Assembly: GCF_030408855.1 (NCBI RefSeq)
Contig: NZ_CP047358.1
Location: forward strand, 186,001-250,000
Length of the DNA: 64,000 bases
Direction: 5' to 3'
DNA from: Corynebacterium glaucum
GTDB taxonomy: Bacteria > Actinomycetota > Actinomycetes > Mycobacteriales > Mycobacteriaceae
In this document: positions 28,099 to 37,628 of the stretch, in pieces
Numbering within the stretch: position 1 is the first letter of the stretch
Layout of the letters: the number at the start of each line of letters is the position of its first letter
Made by a program: the position numbers and the translations under genes
The notes under the pieces: generated by a model
Seen by the model: the letters and a program-made list of their open reading frames with translations, nothing else
Told to the model about the DNA's origin: nothing
The model's database searches: none

Positions 28099-28872
28099 AT
28101 GACTGTTCAAAACGCTAACCGTGAATCCATTCGTCACGGAAAAATCACTGAAGAGGCGCTGCGCGAGCGGCCGTCTTTCCCGACCTGGGCTATCAAGCTC
28201 ACCATGGCCATCACCGGCCTGATTTTCGGCCTGTTCGTGCTTGGCCACATGGTGGGCAACCTGAAAATCTTCATGCCGCTCAACGCCGACGGCACGGCGC
28301 CGATCGACGAGTACGGCGAGTTCCTGCGCACGATCGGTGAGCCGCTGTTCCCGCGCGAAGGTTTCCTGTGGATCCTGCGCATCATCCTGCTCGCTTGCCT
28401 GGCGTTGCACATTTGGGGCGCCTTTGCTCTGCGCGCACGTTCGTCGCGCTCGCGCGGCAAGTTCAAGCGCACCAACCTCATGGGCGGCTGGCAGTCCACC
28501 GCCACCCGCTGGATGCTGGCCACCGGCGTCATCCTGCTGCTGTTCCTCATCTTCCACCTGCTGGACATGACCTTCGGCGAGGTAGTCGCTGCTGACGACT
28601 TCATCCACGGCGCGGTGCGTCACAACCTGCTGAACACCTTCGCGCCTGAGCGTTGGTTTGTGACCCTGTTCTACGTGCTGGCCATGGTCGCTCTCGCCCT
28701 GCACCTGACCCACGGTGTGTACCTTGCAGTGTCCGACCTTGGCTGGCTCGGTGAGCGCGGCCGCGGCCTTATGATCGTGCTCGCATACGTCCTCCCGCTC
28801 ATCGTTGTGGTTGGCAACATCGTGATGCCTATCGCCATTGCACTCGGCTGGGTGCCGGACTTCGCCCGGTAG
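28099..28872 (+). CDS. sdhC: Succinate dehydrogenase cytochrome b subunit
   Basis: A 257-aa membrane anchor of the succinate:menaquinone oxidoreductase. Five hydrophobic helices are visible (including LTMAITGLIFGLFVLGHMVGN, ILLLFLIFHLLDMTF, VLPLIVVVGNIVMPIAIALG), with heme-ligand histidines in GHMVGN, LALHIWG, IFHLLD and LALHLTHGVY. This single-subunit, no-SdhD arrangement is known for corynebacteria. GGAGG lies five bases before the ATG. The 276-bp upstream region should hold the operon promoter; an AATTTGCGAAA stretch near 27950 faintly recalls RamB-type sites. Confidence 0.96.
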   Translation: MTVQNANRESIRHGKITEEALRERPSFPTWAIKLTMAITGLIFGLFVLGHMVGNLKIFMPLNADGTAPIDEYGEFLRTIGEPLFPREGFLWILRIILLACLALHIWGAFALRARSSRSRGKFKRTNLMGGWQSTATRWMLATGVILLLFLIFHLLDMTFGEVVAADDFIHGAVRHNLLNTFAPERWFVTLFYVLAMVALALHLTHGVYLAVSDLGWLGERGRGLMIVLAYVLPLIVVVGNIVMPIAIALGWVPDFAR

Positions 28873-28895
28873 AAGGCTGAACTAGGAGAAAAATT

Positions 28896-30968
28896 ATGAC
28901 TACCTCTATTAACCCAAACACGGGTTCCTCCGGCGCTGAGCAGCAGGCAGCTACCGCTTCCCAGGGTGCCGGCGTCAAGGCGGAATTCCGTCAGCCTGAG
29001 TCCGCTGTTTCCGGCGTGACCCTAGGCGAGATCCTTGCCAGCGCAGAGCCGAACCGCGACGAGGTTCGCATGCGCGACATGTGGGAGTGGCAGAAGGACC
29101 ACATGCAGCTGGTGTCGCCGCTCAACCGCCGCAAGTTCACTGTCATCGTCGTGGGCACCGGTCTCTCCGGCGGCGCAGCTGCTGCCGCACTCGGCGAACT
29201 GGGCTACAACGTCAAGGCCTTCACCTACCACGACGCGCCGCGCCGTGCGCACTCCATCGCCGCGCAGGGTGGCGTCAACTCCGCCCGCGGCAAGAAGGTG
29301 GATAACGACGGCGCCTACCGCCACACCAAGGACACCGTGAAGGGTGGCGACTACCGCTGCCGCGAGTCCGACTGCTGGCGTCTGGCAATTGAGTCCGTGC
29401 GCGTGATCGACCACATGAACGCCATCGGCGCTCCTTTCGCACGCGAGTACGGCGGCACCTTGGCTACCCGTTCCTTCGGTGGTGTTCAGGTGTCTCGTAC
29501 CTACTACACTCGTGGCCAAACAGGCCAGCAGCTGCAGCTGTCCACCGCGTCGGCACTGCAGCGTCAGATCCACCTGGGCAACGTTGAGATCTTCACCCAC
29601 AACGACCTGATGGACCTGATTGTCACGGAAGAGGACGGGAAGAAGCGCTGCAAGGGCATCGTCACCCGTAACCTCATCACCGGTGAGATCACCCCGTTCA
29701 CCGGCCACGCTGTCATCCTCGCCACCGGCGGGTACGGCAACGTGTACCACAAGACCACTTTGGCGAAGAACTCGAACGCATCGGCAATGATGCGCGCCTA
29801 CGAGCGCGGTGCCTACCTGGCGTCGCCGTGCTTCGTGCAGTTCCACCCGACCGGCCTGCCGGTCAACGCCAAGTGGCAGGCAAAGACGACGCTGATGTCC
29901 GAGTCGCTGCGTAACGACGGCCGCATCTGGACCCCGAAGGAAAAGGGCGACGACCGCGACCCACTGCAGATCCCGGAGGAGGAGCGCGACTACTTCCTGG
30001 AGCGTCGCTACCCGGCGTTCGGTAACCTCGTGCCCCGCGACGTGGCCTCCCGCGCAATCTCACAGCAGCTCATCGCCGGCTACGGCGTGGGCCCGCTGAA
30101 GAACTCCGCGTACCTGGACTTCACCGACGCCATCGAGCGCCTCGGTGAAGACACTATCCGCGAGCGCTACTCCAACCTCTTCGAGATGTACGAGGACTCC
30201 ACTGGTGAGGACCCGTACAAGGCGCCGATGCGTATTGCACCGACCGTCCACTTCACCATGGGCGGCCTGTGGACCGACTTCAATGAGATGACCTCCATCG
30301 ACGGTCTGTTCGCTGCCGGTGAGTGCTCCTGGACTTACCACGGCGCAAACCGTCTCGGTGCGAACTCGCTGCTGTCCGCGTCCGTGGACGGCTGGTTCAC
30401 CCTGCCGTTTACCATCCCGAACTTCCTGGCGAACCACCTCGGCGAGGAGCAGCTCCCGCTTGAGGCGCCGGAGGTGCACGAGGCAGTCACCCGCACCCAG
30501 GACATGATCGAGCGCTTGATGCGCATCGACGGTCCAGATCCGCACGGCCCGGAGTACTACCACGAGAAGCTCGGCGAGATCCTCTACGAGCACTGTGGTG
30601 TGGCCCGTACCCCGGAGGGCTTGCAGGAGGGCATCGAGAAGATCCGCGCGCTGCGCAACGAATTCTGGACCAACCTGCACATCCCGGGTTCGCCGAACGA
30701 CATGAACCAGACCCTCGAGGCGGCAATCCGACTGCTCGACTACATCAACCTGGGCGAGCTCATGTGTGTCGACGGCCTCGACCGCGACGAGTCGTGCGGT
30801 GCTCACTACCGCACCGACCACCTCACCGACGACGGTGAGGCAGAGCGCGACGATGAGAACTGGTGCTTCGTGTCGGCGTGGGAGCCGGCAGGAGACGGCG
30901 AGTTCATCCGCCACGCAGAACCCCTGTACTTCGATTCGATCCCGCTTCAGGCAAGGAACTACAAGTAA
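28896..30968 (+). CDS. sdhA: Succinate dehydrogenase flavoprotein subunit
   Basis: A 690-aa flavoprotein that oxidises succinate to fumarate. The FAD-binding motif is VVGTGLSGGAAAAALGELG. The RAHSIAAQGGVNSA segment contains the histidine (about residue 119) expected to carry covalent FAD. Catalytic segments include FVQFHPTGLP, SRAIS and TVHFTMGGL, and GECSWTYHGANRLGANSLL closes the site. Length and motifs suit the long-type (B-type) SdhA. AGGAG precedes the ATG. The gene overlaps sdhB by one base, so translation is coupled. Confidence 0.97.
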   Translation: MTTSINPNTGSSGAEQQAATASQGAGVKAEFRQPESAVSGVTLGEILASAEPNRDEVRMRDMWEWQKDHMQLVSPLNRRKFTVIVVGTGLSGGAAAAALGELGYNVKAFTYHDAPRRAHSIAAQGGVNSARGKKVDNDGAYRHTKDTVKGGDYRCRESDCWRLAIESVRVIDHMNAIGAPFAREYGGTLATRSFGGVQVSRTYYTRGQTGQQLQLSTASALQRQIHLGNVEIFTHNDLMDLIVTEEDGKKRCKGIVTRNLITGEITPFTGHAVILATGGYGNVYHKTTLAKNSNASAMMRAYERGAYLASPCFVQFHPTGLPVNAKWQAKTTLMSESLRNDGRIWTPKEKGDDRDPLQIPEEERDYFLERRYPAFGNLVPRDVASRAISQQLIAGYGVGPLKNSAYLDFTDAIERLGEDTIRERYSNLFEMYEDSTGEDPYKAPMRIAPTVHFTMGGLWTDFNEMTSIDGLFAAGECSWTYHGANRLGANSLLSASVDGWFTLPFTIPNFLANHLGEEQLPLEAPEVHEAVTRTQDMIERLMRIDGPDPHGPEYYHEKLGEILYEHCGVARTPEGLQEGIEKIRALRNEFWTNLHIPGSPNDMNQTLEAAIRLLDYINLGELMCVDGLDRDESCGAHYRTDHLTDDGEAERDDENWCFVSAWEPAGDGEFIRHAEPLYFDSIPLQARNYK

Positions 30969-31717
30969 TGAAACTGACACTTGAGATCTGGCGTCAGGCC
31001 GGACCCGATACTGACGGACACTTTGAGACCGTCCAGGTCGATGACGCCGTGGAGCAGATGTCGATTCTGGAGCTGCTCGACCACGTCAACAACTCCTACG
31101 TCGAGGCTGGCAAGGAGCCGTTCACCTTTGCGCACGACTGCCGCGAGGGCATCTGCGGCACCTGTGGCCTGACCGTGAACGGCCGCCCGCACGGCGCTGG
31201 CCAGAACACCACCGCGTGCCTGCAGCGCCTGTTCAACTACAAGGACGGCGATACGCTGAAGATCGAGCCGTTCCGTTCCGGCGCGTTCCCGGTGATCAAG
31301 GACCTCGCCGTTGACCGTTCTGCGCTCGACCGCGTGATGCAGCAGGGCGGCTACGTCTCCGTCAACGCCGGTACCGCGCCGGACGCTGACACCCTGCACG
31401 TCAACCACCACGATGCCGAGCTCGCGCTTGACTACGCGGCCTGCATCGGCTGCGGCGCCTGCGTTGCCGCCTGCCCGAACGGTGCTGCGCACCTGTTCAC
31501 CGGCGCCAAGCTCAAGCACCTCAAGCTGCTGCCGCTGGGCAAGCAGGAGCGCGCACGCCGTGCCCGCAAGATGGTCGACGAGCTGGAAACCAACTTCGGC
31601 CACTGCTCGCTCTACGGCGAGTGCGCCGACGTTTGCCCGGCTGGCATCCCGCTCGACGCCGTCGGCGCGGTCAACGCGGAGCGCTTCCGCGCATCCACCC
31701 GCGGCGGCGACGCGTAA
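30968..31717 (+). CDS. sdhB: Succinate dehydrogenase iron-sulfur subunit
   Basis: A 249-aa electron-transfer subunit. The [2Fe-2S] site CREGICGTCG plus a later Cys lies at about residues 60-85. The second domain has CIGCGACVAACP and CSLYGECADVCP for the remaining iron-sulfur clusters. The ATG overlaps the sdhA stop (TAATG). It links the flavin in SdhA to the cytochrome b subunit for menaquinone reduction. Confidence 0.97.
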   Translation: MKLTLEIWRQAGPDTDGHFETVQVDDAVEQMSILELLDHVNNSYVEAGKEPFTFAHDCREGICGTCGLTVNGRPHGAGQNTTACLQRLFNYKDGDTLKIEPFRSGAFPVIKDLAVDRSALDRVMQQGGYVSVNAGTAPDADTLHVNHHDAELALDYAACIGCGACVAACPNGAAHLFTGAKLKHLKLLPLGKQERARRARKMVDELETNFGHCSLYGECADVCPAGIPLDAVGAVNAERFRASTRGGDA

Positions 31718-31788
31718 CCCGGCGCAGCGTATAGTTTGCGGTAGAGAGAAATATCCCAGGACACACTAGGAAACTGAAGGAATACACC

Positions 31789-32160
31789 ATGGCTTCCCAG
31801 AACGCGGTTGCAGATATCCAGTCGGAGTCGTTCCCGGGCTACCAGACCCAGCTCCACGACTCCTACATTGAGGGCTACGACCCGGTTTCCCTGGGTGCCC
31901 CGCACTCCTCCCTGTCGCGCAAGACCACGTGGGTTTCCATGGGCCTGATCCTGGCCTCGCTCTTCGGCCTTGGCATCCTCGTGTGGGGTGCTGGTGCGCA
32001 CATTGTTGGCTGGGGTGCACAGACCGAGGATGCGTCCCGGATCCTGATGATCCTCGGCGGTGCCGAGATGGCCATCACCCTGGTGCTCGCATTTATCCTG
32101 CTGTCCATCGGCCGCAAGGACTACAAGAACTACCGCAAGCAGACTGGCCGCGTGAACTAG
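31789..32160 (+). CDS. Small membrane protein following sdhB
   Basis: A 123-aa protein with a hydrophilic N-terminus and two membrane helices (WVSMGLILASLFGLGILVWGAG and ILGGAEMAITLVLAFILLSIG), then a basic tail. A gene of this type follows sdhB in other corynebacteria, so a link to the complex is possible, but no role is known. It is 71 bp behind sdhB and may have its own leader. A terminator follows. Confidence 0.75.
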   Translation: MASQNAVADIQSESFPGYQTQLHDSYIEGYDPVSLGAPHSSLSRKTTWVSMGLILASLFGLGILVWGAGAHIVGWGAQTEDASRILMILGGAEMAITLVLAFILLSIGRKDYKNYRKQTGRVN

Positions 32161-32178
32161 CTTCCCGCCGCTTCGGTT

Positions 32179-32220
32179 AATCTCCCCGCCTCGCACCGCG
32201 CGCGCGGCCGGGAGATTTTT
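32179..32220 (+). terminator. Rho-independent terminator of the sdh operon
   Basis: ATCTCCCCGCC pairs with GGCCGGGAGAT with one mismatch, followed by TTTTT. It lies 20 bases behind the small membrane protein gene. Confidence 0.75.
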
Positions 32221-32251
32221 CTTGTTGGACCCACCTGCTTTAATCGGACTC

Positions 32252-33532
32252 ATGGCTCACCGACCCCCCATGCCAACGCCGGCGAACGAAGCTGAGCGCC
32301 GCGCAACGCTGCGCAACCATAAGATCTTTGTCACCAGCCTGCTCGGTGTCATGGCGGTCCTCTTCCTCGCCTGCTCCTGGTGGCAGTCCAAGGGCACCGC
32401 ACCATTGTGGGTGGGCTACGTGCGCGCAGCCGCAGAGGCCGGCATGGTGGGCGGTCTCGCGGACTGGTTCGCGGTCACCGCCCTGTTCCGCCACCCGATG
32501 GGTATTCCGATCCCGCACACCGCAATCATTCCGCGAAAGAAGGATCACGTCGCGGATGCGCTGAGCGAATTCGTCAGCGAGAACTTCCTCAACGCCCAAA
32601 CGATCACAGAAAAGGCCATGCAGGCCGAGATTCCGGCGAGGCTCGGCGGCTGGCTGGCACAGCCGGACAACGCCGCACGCGTGAGCGAAGAGGCAGGCAA
32701 GTTCACTGCCCGCATGGTTGAAGGCATCGACCCGAAAGACGCCGAAGCCTTCATCAACACTCAAGTCATCGACCGAGTAGGGCAACCGACCTGGGGTCCG
32801 CCGCTCGGACGCATGCTTGAAGGCTTCATCGCCGACGGCAAGATCGAGCCCATCGTCGATGACATCATCGCCTGGGCCCGCAAGAAGCTCGGTGACATGG
32901 AGGACAGCATCGTCACCGCTATCGATGAGCGGATGCCGCGCTGGGCCCCGCAGTTCGCCAGGGATCTCGTAGGCGAGCGCGTCTACCGCGAGCTCGTCGA
33001 CTTCATGCGCGAGGTGGACACTCGGCCGAACCACGAGGCGCGCCTCGCGATCCGCCGCACCATCAACAAGTTCGCCCAAGACCTCCAGTTCGACGGTGAG
33101 ATGATCACACGGGTCGAGGAGCTCAAGGCGGACATCATGGGTTCGGATGCGGTGGTCTCCGCAGCTTCAGGCATGTGGGAGCAACTCTCGCAATCGCTTA
33201 TCGACGCCGCGTTGGACGCCGATTCCACCATCCGTCGCAAAGCAACTGCTTCGATTGCTGAATGGGGCCGCAAGCTTGTCGACGACCCTGAGGTACGCGT
33301 GACCGCCGAGCGAAACCTGGAGAAGGCCGTGTTCTTTGCAGCGGAGAACGGGGCCGACCAGATCGTGGGCATCATCGCCGAGACGATTCAGCGGTGGGAC
33401 GGCGACGAGGCCGCGGACAAAATCGAACTCATGGTGGGCAAAGACCTGCAGTTCATCCGCTTGAACGGCACGATCGTCGGTGCACTGGCGGGCTTAGTTA
33501 TTTACACTGTGTCTCAACTTCTGTTCTTTTAA
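32252..33532 (+). CDS. DUF445 family membrane protein
   Basis: A 426-aa protein with the DUF445 signature: an N-terminal helix (FVTSLLGVMAVLFLACSWW), then AAAEAGMVGGLADWFAVTALFRHPMG and IPHTAIIPRKKD, a long helical middle part, and a C-terminal membrane helix (IRLNGTIVGALAGLVIYTVSQLLFF). The family is anchored at both ends; its function is not established. The ATG at 32252 is used because the start ten codons upstream would lie in the terminator region. Confidence 0.85.
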   Translation: MAHRPPMPTPANEAERRATLRNHKIFVTSLLGVMAVLFLACSWWQSKGTAPLWVGYVRAAAEAGMVGGLADWFAVTALFRHPMGIPIPHTAIIPRKKDHVADALSEFVSENFLNAQTITEKAMQAEIPARLGGWLAQPDNAARVSEEAGKFTARMVEGIDPKDAEAFINTQVIDRVGQPTWGPPLGRMLEGFIADGKIEPIVDDIIAWARKKLGDMEDSIVTAIDERMPRWAPQFARDLVGERVYRELVDFMREVDTRPNHEARLAIRRTINKFAQDLQFDGEMITRVEELKADIMGSDAVVSAASGMWEQLSQSLIDAALDADSTIRRKATASIAEWGRKLVDDPEVRVTAERNLEKAVFFAAENGADQIVGIIAETIQRWDGDEAADKIELMVGKDLQFIRLNGTIVGALAGLVIYTVSQLLFF

Positions 33533-33548
33533 CTTTAAGGAGGCAGCA

Positions 33549-34148
33549 ATGTCCGATTACACCCCGAAGCACGACGTGACCGGCAACTACGACGAGGATG
33601 CGGTGGACGCGCCGAAGTCCGAGGCGGGAACCAACTCCGAGGCCGAGCCGAAGGAGGCCCGCCAGAACCTGCGCGAGGCCGGCGACGCACTGCTCGCTGC
33701 CGGTTCCGCACTGGGCGCCGCGATTGGCAAGTTCGCCGAGGATTTGCCGGAGCGTTTCAAGACCGCGACAGACAGCGCGCGCGAGACCATGAACGCTGCA
33801 TCCACCGAGGGTGAGGTGCGTTCCATCGCCACCAACTTCACCAACGAGGCGGAGAAGGTGTTCAACTCCCTGCGCGAGCGCGACCTGCAGTTCACCGAGG
33901 ACTCCAAGGCAAAGCTGAGCAGCACCGTGGCGGACATCCGCGCATCCTTCAATGACCAGCTGGACAAGCTGGATAGCAGTGCGGACGGCAACGTTGTCGC
34001 CGATCTGCGTGCCCGCTTCGACCAGATGGTGGAGCGCGTGCAGTCCCAGTTCTCCGGCGCGGACACTCCGAATACGGAGGCTGCGACGCAGGCCGATATC
34101 ATCGACGGTGAAATCGTCGAGACTGACACCGAGAAGACCGAGAAGTAG
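33549..34148 (+). CDS. Charged helical protein of unknown function
   Basis: A 199-aa acidic protein with long predicted helices. One Ala-rich amphipathic segment (AGDALLAAGSALGAAIGKF) is followed by coiled-coil-like heptads (NFTNEAEKVFNSLRERDLQF, ADIRASFNDQLDKLD). It has no cysteine and no membrane helix. I know similar proteins only as corynebacterial hypotheticals. AAGGAGG stands 5-6 bases before the ATG. It lies 16 bp behind DUF445 and 14 bp before DUF2516, so it is probably part of one operon. Confidence 0.75.
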   Translation: MSDYTPKHDVTGNYDEDAVDAPKSEAGTNSEAEPKEARQNLREAGDALLAAGSALGAAIGKFAEDLPERFKTATDSARETMNAASTEGEVRSIATNFTNEAEKVFNSLRERDLQFTEDSKAKLSSTVADIRASFNDQLDKLDSSADGNVVADLRARFDQMVERVQSQFSGADTPNTEAATQADIIDGEIVETDTEKTEK

Positions 34149-34162
34149 GCGGCTGAAACCCC

Positions 34163-34477
34163 ATGGATTCCACCACGCTGGAAACGATCAGGCTGATCAC
34201 GAGCATCCCTGCGTACGCGCAGTGGTTGATGTTTCTGGCGGTCGGGGTAGCCGGTATCGCCGGCGTGGTGATGGCTGCAATGACGCGCCCCGACGCGTTC
34301 GAGGCGGCCGGCCGACAGTCGAAGATGGCGTGGGTGGCGATCCTGGCGGTGTCGACTATTGCGCTGCTGCTGCGTCTGCCGTTCATCGCCTGGTTCGCCG
34401 CGGTGGCGGTGGGAATCTACTTCTTTGATGTCCGCCCGCAGATCAACAACATTCTGCGCGGCAACTACGGCTGGTAG
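34163..34477 (+). CDS. DUF2516 family small membrane protein
   Basis: A 104-aa protein with three hydrophobic helices (AQWLMFLAVGVAGIAGVVMAA, WVAILAVSTIALLLRLP, IAWFAAVAVGIYFFDVRP) matching the actinobacterial DUF2516 family. The function is unknown. Its last codons overlap tail to tail with the LmeA-like gene on the other strand (13 bp). Confidence 0.8.
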   Translation: MDSTTLETIRLITSIPAYAQWLMFLAVGVAGIAGVVMAAMTRPDAFEAAGRQSKMAWVAILAVSTIALLLRLPFIAWFAAVAVGIYFFDVRPQINNILRGNYGW

Positions 34478-35250
34478 GCGGGCAGCGCCTGCGTTGCGGG
34501 CGCGCCCTGCTGCAATTCCTCGAAGTTGACGTTATTGCCGGTCATGGCAACCTGCAGCCCTCCCGGCAAGACAGTCATGTCGCGCACCTGCAGCGACCCG
34601 GTGACTTCTTGGCGCATGCCTTCGGCCATGGCATCGCTCAGCGCGACGGCGACTTCGTCGGGGAGGGTGAACCCGAATAGCTGCGTGCTGGCGGCCTCGA
34701 AGGCGAGCTGGCCGTTCTCATTCAACGGTCGCAGCTCGATGCCGGCTGCGCCGGAGGTGAACTCGATCGTGAACGTGCCGGCCTCCGGGTTGGTGCTCAC
34801 CTCGGAGACGGTGATGACGTTGTTGAGCCAACGGTTTTCGCCAATCTGGCCTTGGATCTCCTGATTGATCATCGCGCGCAGGAAGTCGTTTGGCAGCTCC
34901 GTGGTCATAGTGAAGGTCTCTGCGATCGCTTCGCCATCGTTGACCTTCACGTTGTCCATGTCGACGGTGGCGGCGGGGTTGCCGGTGATCTGATCGCCGT
35001 TGACAAGCAGGGTCGACGGGGCGTTCACCGTCACATGCGGAAGCCGGCCGTTCAGCAGTCCGAGGGTGACCGGCTGCGCGCCGAAGGAAACATCCGGCTC
35101 CGCAGTGTCCGCCGCCGTGGCACTTGCGTCCTGGGCAAAGCCTGCAGTGATCTGATTTGCCAGGTACATTCGCAAACCCGCCTCAGCGAGAAGCAGGAGC
35201 ACGAGCAGGGCGGCGAGCACGCCGACAACGACCTTCCAAACGGTTTGCAT
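34465..35250 (-). CDS. LmeA-like phospholipid-binding protein (DUF2993)
   Basis: A 261-aa exported or anchored protein. An N-terminal hydrophobic segment (VVVGVLAALLVLLLLAEAGL) leads into a DUF2993 domain with LGLLNGRLPHVTVNAPS, VDMDNVKVNDG and GLQVAMTGNNVNF. In mycobacteria LmeA is a periplasmic phosphoinositide-binding protein needed for lipomannan elongation. An equivalent role in corynebacterial lipomannan is plausible. It is 5 bp behind the methyltransferase gene. Confidence 0.8.
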   Translation of the reverse strand: MQTVWKVVVGVLAALLVLLLLAEAGLRMYLANQITAGFAQDASATAADTAEPDVSFGAQPVTLGLLNGRLPHVTVNAPSTLLVNGDQITGNPAATVDMDNVKVNDGEAIAETFTMTTELPNDFLRAMINQEIQGQIGENRWLNNVITVSEVSTNPEAGTFTIEFTSGAAGIELRPLNENGQLAFEAASTQLFGFTLPDEVAVALSDAMAEGMRQEVTGSLQVRDMTVLPGGLQVAMTGNNVNFEELQQGAPATQALPAYQP

Positions 35251-35255
35251 GCGCT

Positions 35256-36068
35256 CTAGTGTACGGTTGGGGCGACGGCCTCCCAATCTACCGTGAGCGA
35301 ATTGTCGCGCAGCCTGCGCCGTTGCGGCTCGAGTGGCCAGCCCTGCCGAACCAACTCGGCGTGTGCCTCGCGCCAGCGCACCCGCGGCCCGTGCGGTGCC
35401 CATCCGGCGGCTCCGGCCCATGCAGCATCCGCGTCCTGCAGGAGCGCGTGGATCCGCTCCCCGGGCACGTTACGGTGGATCAGCACCTTGGGCAGGCGCT
35501 CTGCAATATCGCTCGGCTTTTCCACGTCGTGGGGGTCCCATGACAGCGTTAGCGTTTGCGGCCCGTTTGCATCCAGCAGCACCCACGCCGCGCGCCTTCC
35601 CAGCTCGTCGCAGGTGCCCTCAACAAAGAGCCCCCTTGGCGCCAGCCGCGACGTCACTGCTTCCCAGGCGTCGGCAACCTCTGCCACGTCGTATTGCCGC
35701 AGCACGTTGAACGCGCGCACCAAATGCGGCGAGTATCCGGCTAGCTCGAACCCGCCAAGCTCGAACCGCACTCCGTCGCGCGGATCGAGTACGCGCTCTG
35801 GGGCAATCTCCAATCCCACCACCTCGGTAGCCGGGTTGACCTGGCGCAGCCACCGCGCCCATTCCACGGTGGTGGTGTGGGAGGCGCCGTAGCCAACGTC
35901 GATAGCCAACGGTGCTGAAACGCCCCGCAAAAGAGAAATGACCCGCGGGTGAAAGCGGGTCCATCGGTCTGAGCGCCGCAGGCGGTTGTAACCGGTCGTA
36001 CCGCGGGTGATTACGCCGTACGGCCTTCCCGCGCCAGCCTGCGAACGCAGATTGTGGTGGTGCGGCAC
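35256..36068 (-). CDS. Class I SAM-dependent methyltransferase-like protein
   Basis: A 270-aa protein. Residues about 20-45 are basic (TTGYNRLRRSDRW). Motif I is seen as PLAIDVGYGASHTTTVEWARWL, with an acidic residue at the end of strand 2 (VVGLEIAPERV) and ALRAFNVLRQYD in the post-I region. It resembles uncharacterised corynebacterial and mycobacterial methyltransferases. The substrate is unknown. Start GTG 36068 is nine bases behind the DUF2505 gene. Together with the LmeA-like gene it forms a compact minus-strand operon. Confidence 0.75.
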   Translation of the reverse strand: MPHHHNLRSQAGAGRPYGVITRGTTGYNRLRRSDRWTRFHPRVISLLRGVSAPLAIDVGYGASHTTTVEWARWLRQVNPATEVVGLEIAPERVLDPRDGVRFELGGFELAGYSPHLVRAFNVLRQYDVAEVADAWEAVTSRLAPRGLFVEGTCDELGRRAAWVLLDANGPQTLTLSWDPHDVEKPSDIAERLPKVLIHRNVPGERIHALLQDADAAWAGAAGWAPHGPRVRWREAHAELVRQGWPLEPQRRRLRDNSLTVDWEAVAPTVH

Positions 36069-36077
36069 ACCGATTAC

Positions 36078-36569
36078 CTAGAGGTTGTCAGAGATCCACT
36101 GCTCGGTGAGCTTGGCCTCGTTCGACACAATCTCCTCAAGCGCCTCGGCCACCTTCGGCTCCAGTGCAGCACCCATAAACGGGATGTCCACCTTGACCTC
36201 GTTGTCGTAGGTAAGGGTAGTGGTCTCGCCGTCGGAGGACTGCGCGATTTCACCGGAGAAGTCCACCGGGGTGCCCTTCACGTCGCCGGTGAAGGTGTGG
36301 GTCGCCGAGCCGCCGGCAAGCTTGCCAATGTTCACCACGCGCTTGAGCTTCAGGTCCTGCGAGATCAGTGCCTGCGCTGCCTCCGGCATGATCGACTTCG
36401 GCAGAATCTCGAACAGGGTCGCCGTGTCGCCAGTGAACTCGTGTAGCTGGCCGGGTTCGGGGGAGAGGGTCTCCGCAATGTGGGCCCAGTACGCCTCGGA
36501 GGCGTAAGCCTCGGCGACCTTCTCGGCAGGGTGGTTGATGGTAACGGTGGTTTCGCTACGTACAGTCAT
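36078..36569 (-). CDS. DUF2505 family protein
   Basis: A 163-aa SRPBCC-like protein: VRSETTVTINHPAEKVAEAY at the N-terminus, followed by GELxx-type strands and a C-terminal helix LEEIVSNEAKLTEQWI. This is the build of actinobacterial DUF2505 proteins, whose function is unknown. The ATG at 36569 is 18 bp from the divergent murB start, so the two share a promoter region. Confidence 0.78.
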   Translation of the reverse strand: MTVRSETTVTINHPAEKVAEAYASEAYWAHIAETLSPEPGQLHEFTGDTATLFEILPKSIMPEAAQALISQDLKLKRVVNIGKLAGGSATHTFTGDVKGTPVDFSGEIAQSSDGETTTLTYDNEVKVDIPFMGAALEPKVAEALEEIVSNEAKLTEQWISDNL

Positions 36570-36587
36570 GCCCAACAGACTACCTTG

Positions 36588-37628
36588 GTGAAGGTGCAAG
36601 ACTCATCATTCGCCTCCCTGACCACGCTGCGCGTTGGCGGCACCCCGCGCGAGACCACCAGCTGCACCACGGCCGAGGAACTCGCCGCAACCGTCGCGCA
36701 GCTCGACGCCGATCGCCAGCCACTCCTCGTCGTCGGCGGAGGGTCGAACTTGGTGGTTGCGGAGGGTCCCCTCGACCTCACGGCAGTGCTCGTGCGCAAT
36801 GAGGGCATTTCGCTTGTCGACGGCCTGTTGCGCGCCTCGGCAGGCACCACCTGGGACGATGTTGTGGTGTTCGCCGTTGAGCACGGGCTTGGCGGCATCG
36901 AAGCGCTCTCAGGCATCCCCGGTTCGGCCGGTGCCACCCCGGTCCAGAACGTGGGTGCCTACGGCTCCGAGATCTCGGACGTGCTCACCCGCGTGCGTCT
37001 TTACAACCGCGAGACTGGCGCCGACGAGTGGGTACCCGCCTCTGCGCTGGATCTGGCGTACCGCTACTCCAACCTGAAGTTCACCTCCCGCGCCGTCGTG
37101 CTCGAAATCGAGCTTCAGCTCACGCCGACCGAGCTGTCCATCCCACTGCGCCACCTTGGCGGCGAGCAGGTCTCGCTGGCGGAGGCCCGCAAGTCCGTGC
37201 TGGAGACGCGCCGGGCAAAGGGCATGGTGCTCGACGAGGCGGACCACGACACCTGGTCGGCCGGATCGTTCTTCACCAACCCTGTCGTGCCTACCGCTTT
37301 GGCCGATGAGATCGAGGCCAAGGTCGGTGAGGAGAACATGCCCCGCTTCGCGGTTGCCGGCGGTGACGGCACCAAAGAGGCAATGGAGAAGCTCTCGGCA
37401 GCGTGGCTCATTGAGCGCGCCGGCTTCCCCAAGGGGTTCCCGGGGGAAGAGGCTCCAGCACGGTTATCGACGAAGCACACGCTCGCCCTGACCAACCGTG
37501 GACACGCCACCGCCGACGACATTGTGGCTCTGGCGAGGCGGGTCCAAGAGGGCGTCGATAAGCAATTTGGTGTTGAGCTGCACCCCGAGCCGGTGTGGGT
37601 GGCTTTAGGGCTGAACAACCTGCCGTAG
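36588..37628 (+). CDS. murB: UDP-N-acetylenolpyruvoylglucosamine reductase
   Basis: A 346-aa FAD enzyme that makes UDP-MurNAc from the enolpyruvyl intermediate. FAD-binding segments are LLVVGGGSNLVVAEG and GLGGIEALSGIPGSAGATPVQNVGAYG. Catalytic parts are YRYSNLKF, AGSFFTNPVV with the proton-donor Ser, and the late Glu context in LHPEPVW. GTG 36588 or 36594 are the possible starts. The last 24 bp overlap the convergent hepT gene. Confidence 0.95.
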   Translation: MKVQDSSFASLTTLRVGGTPRETTSCTTAEELAATVAQLDADRQPLLVVGGGSNLVVAEGPLDLTAVLVRNEGISLVDGLLRASAGTTWDDVVVFAVEHGLGGIEALSGIPGSAGATPVQNVGAYGSEISDVLTRVRLYNRETGADEWVPASALDLAYRYSNLKFTSRAVVLEIELQLTPTELSIPLRHLGGEQVSLAEARKSVLETRRAKGMVLDEADHDTWSAGSFFTNPVVPTALADEIEAKVGEENMPRFAVAGGDGTKEAMEKLSAAWLIERAGFPKGFPGEEAPARLSTKHTLALTNRGHATADDIVALARRVQEGVDKQFGVELHPEPVWVALGLNNLP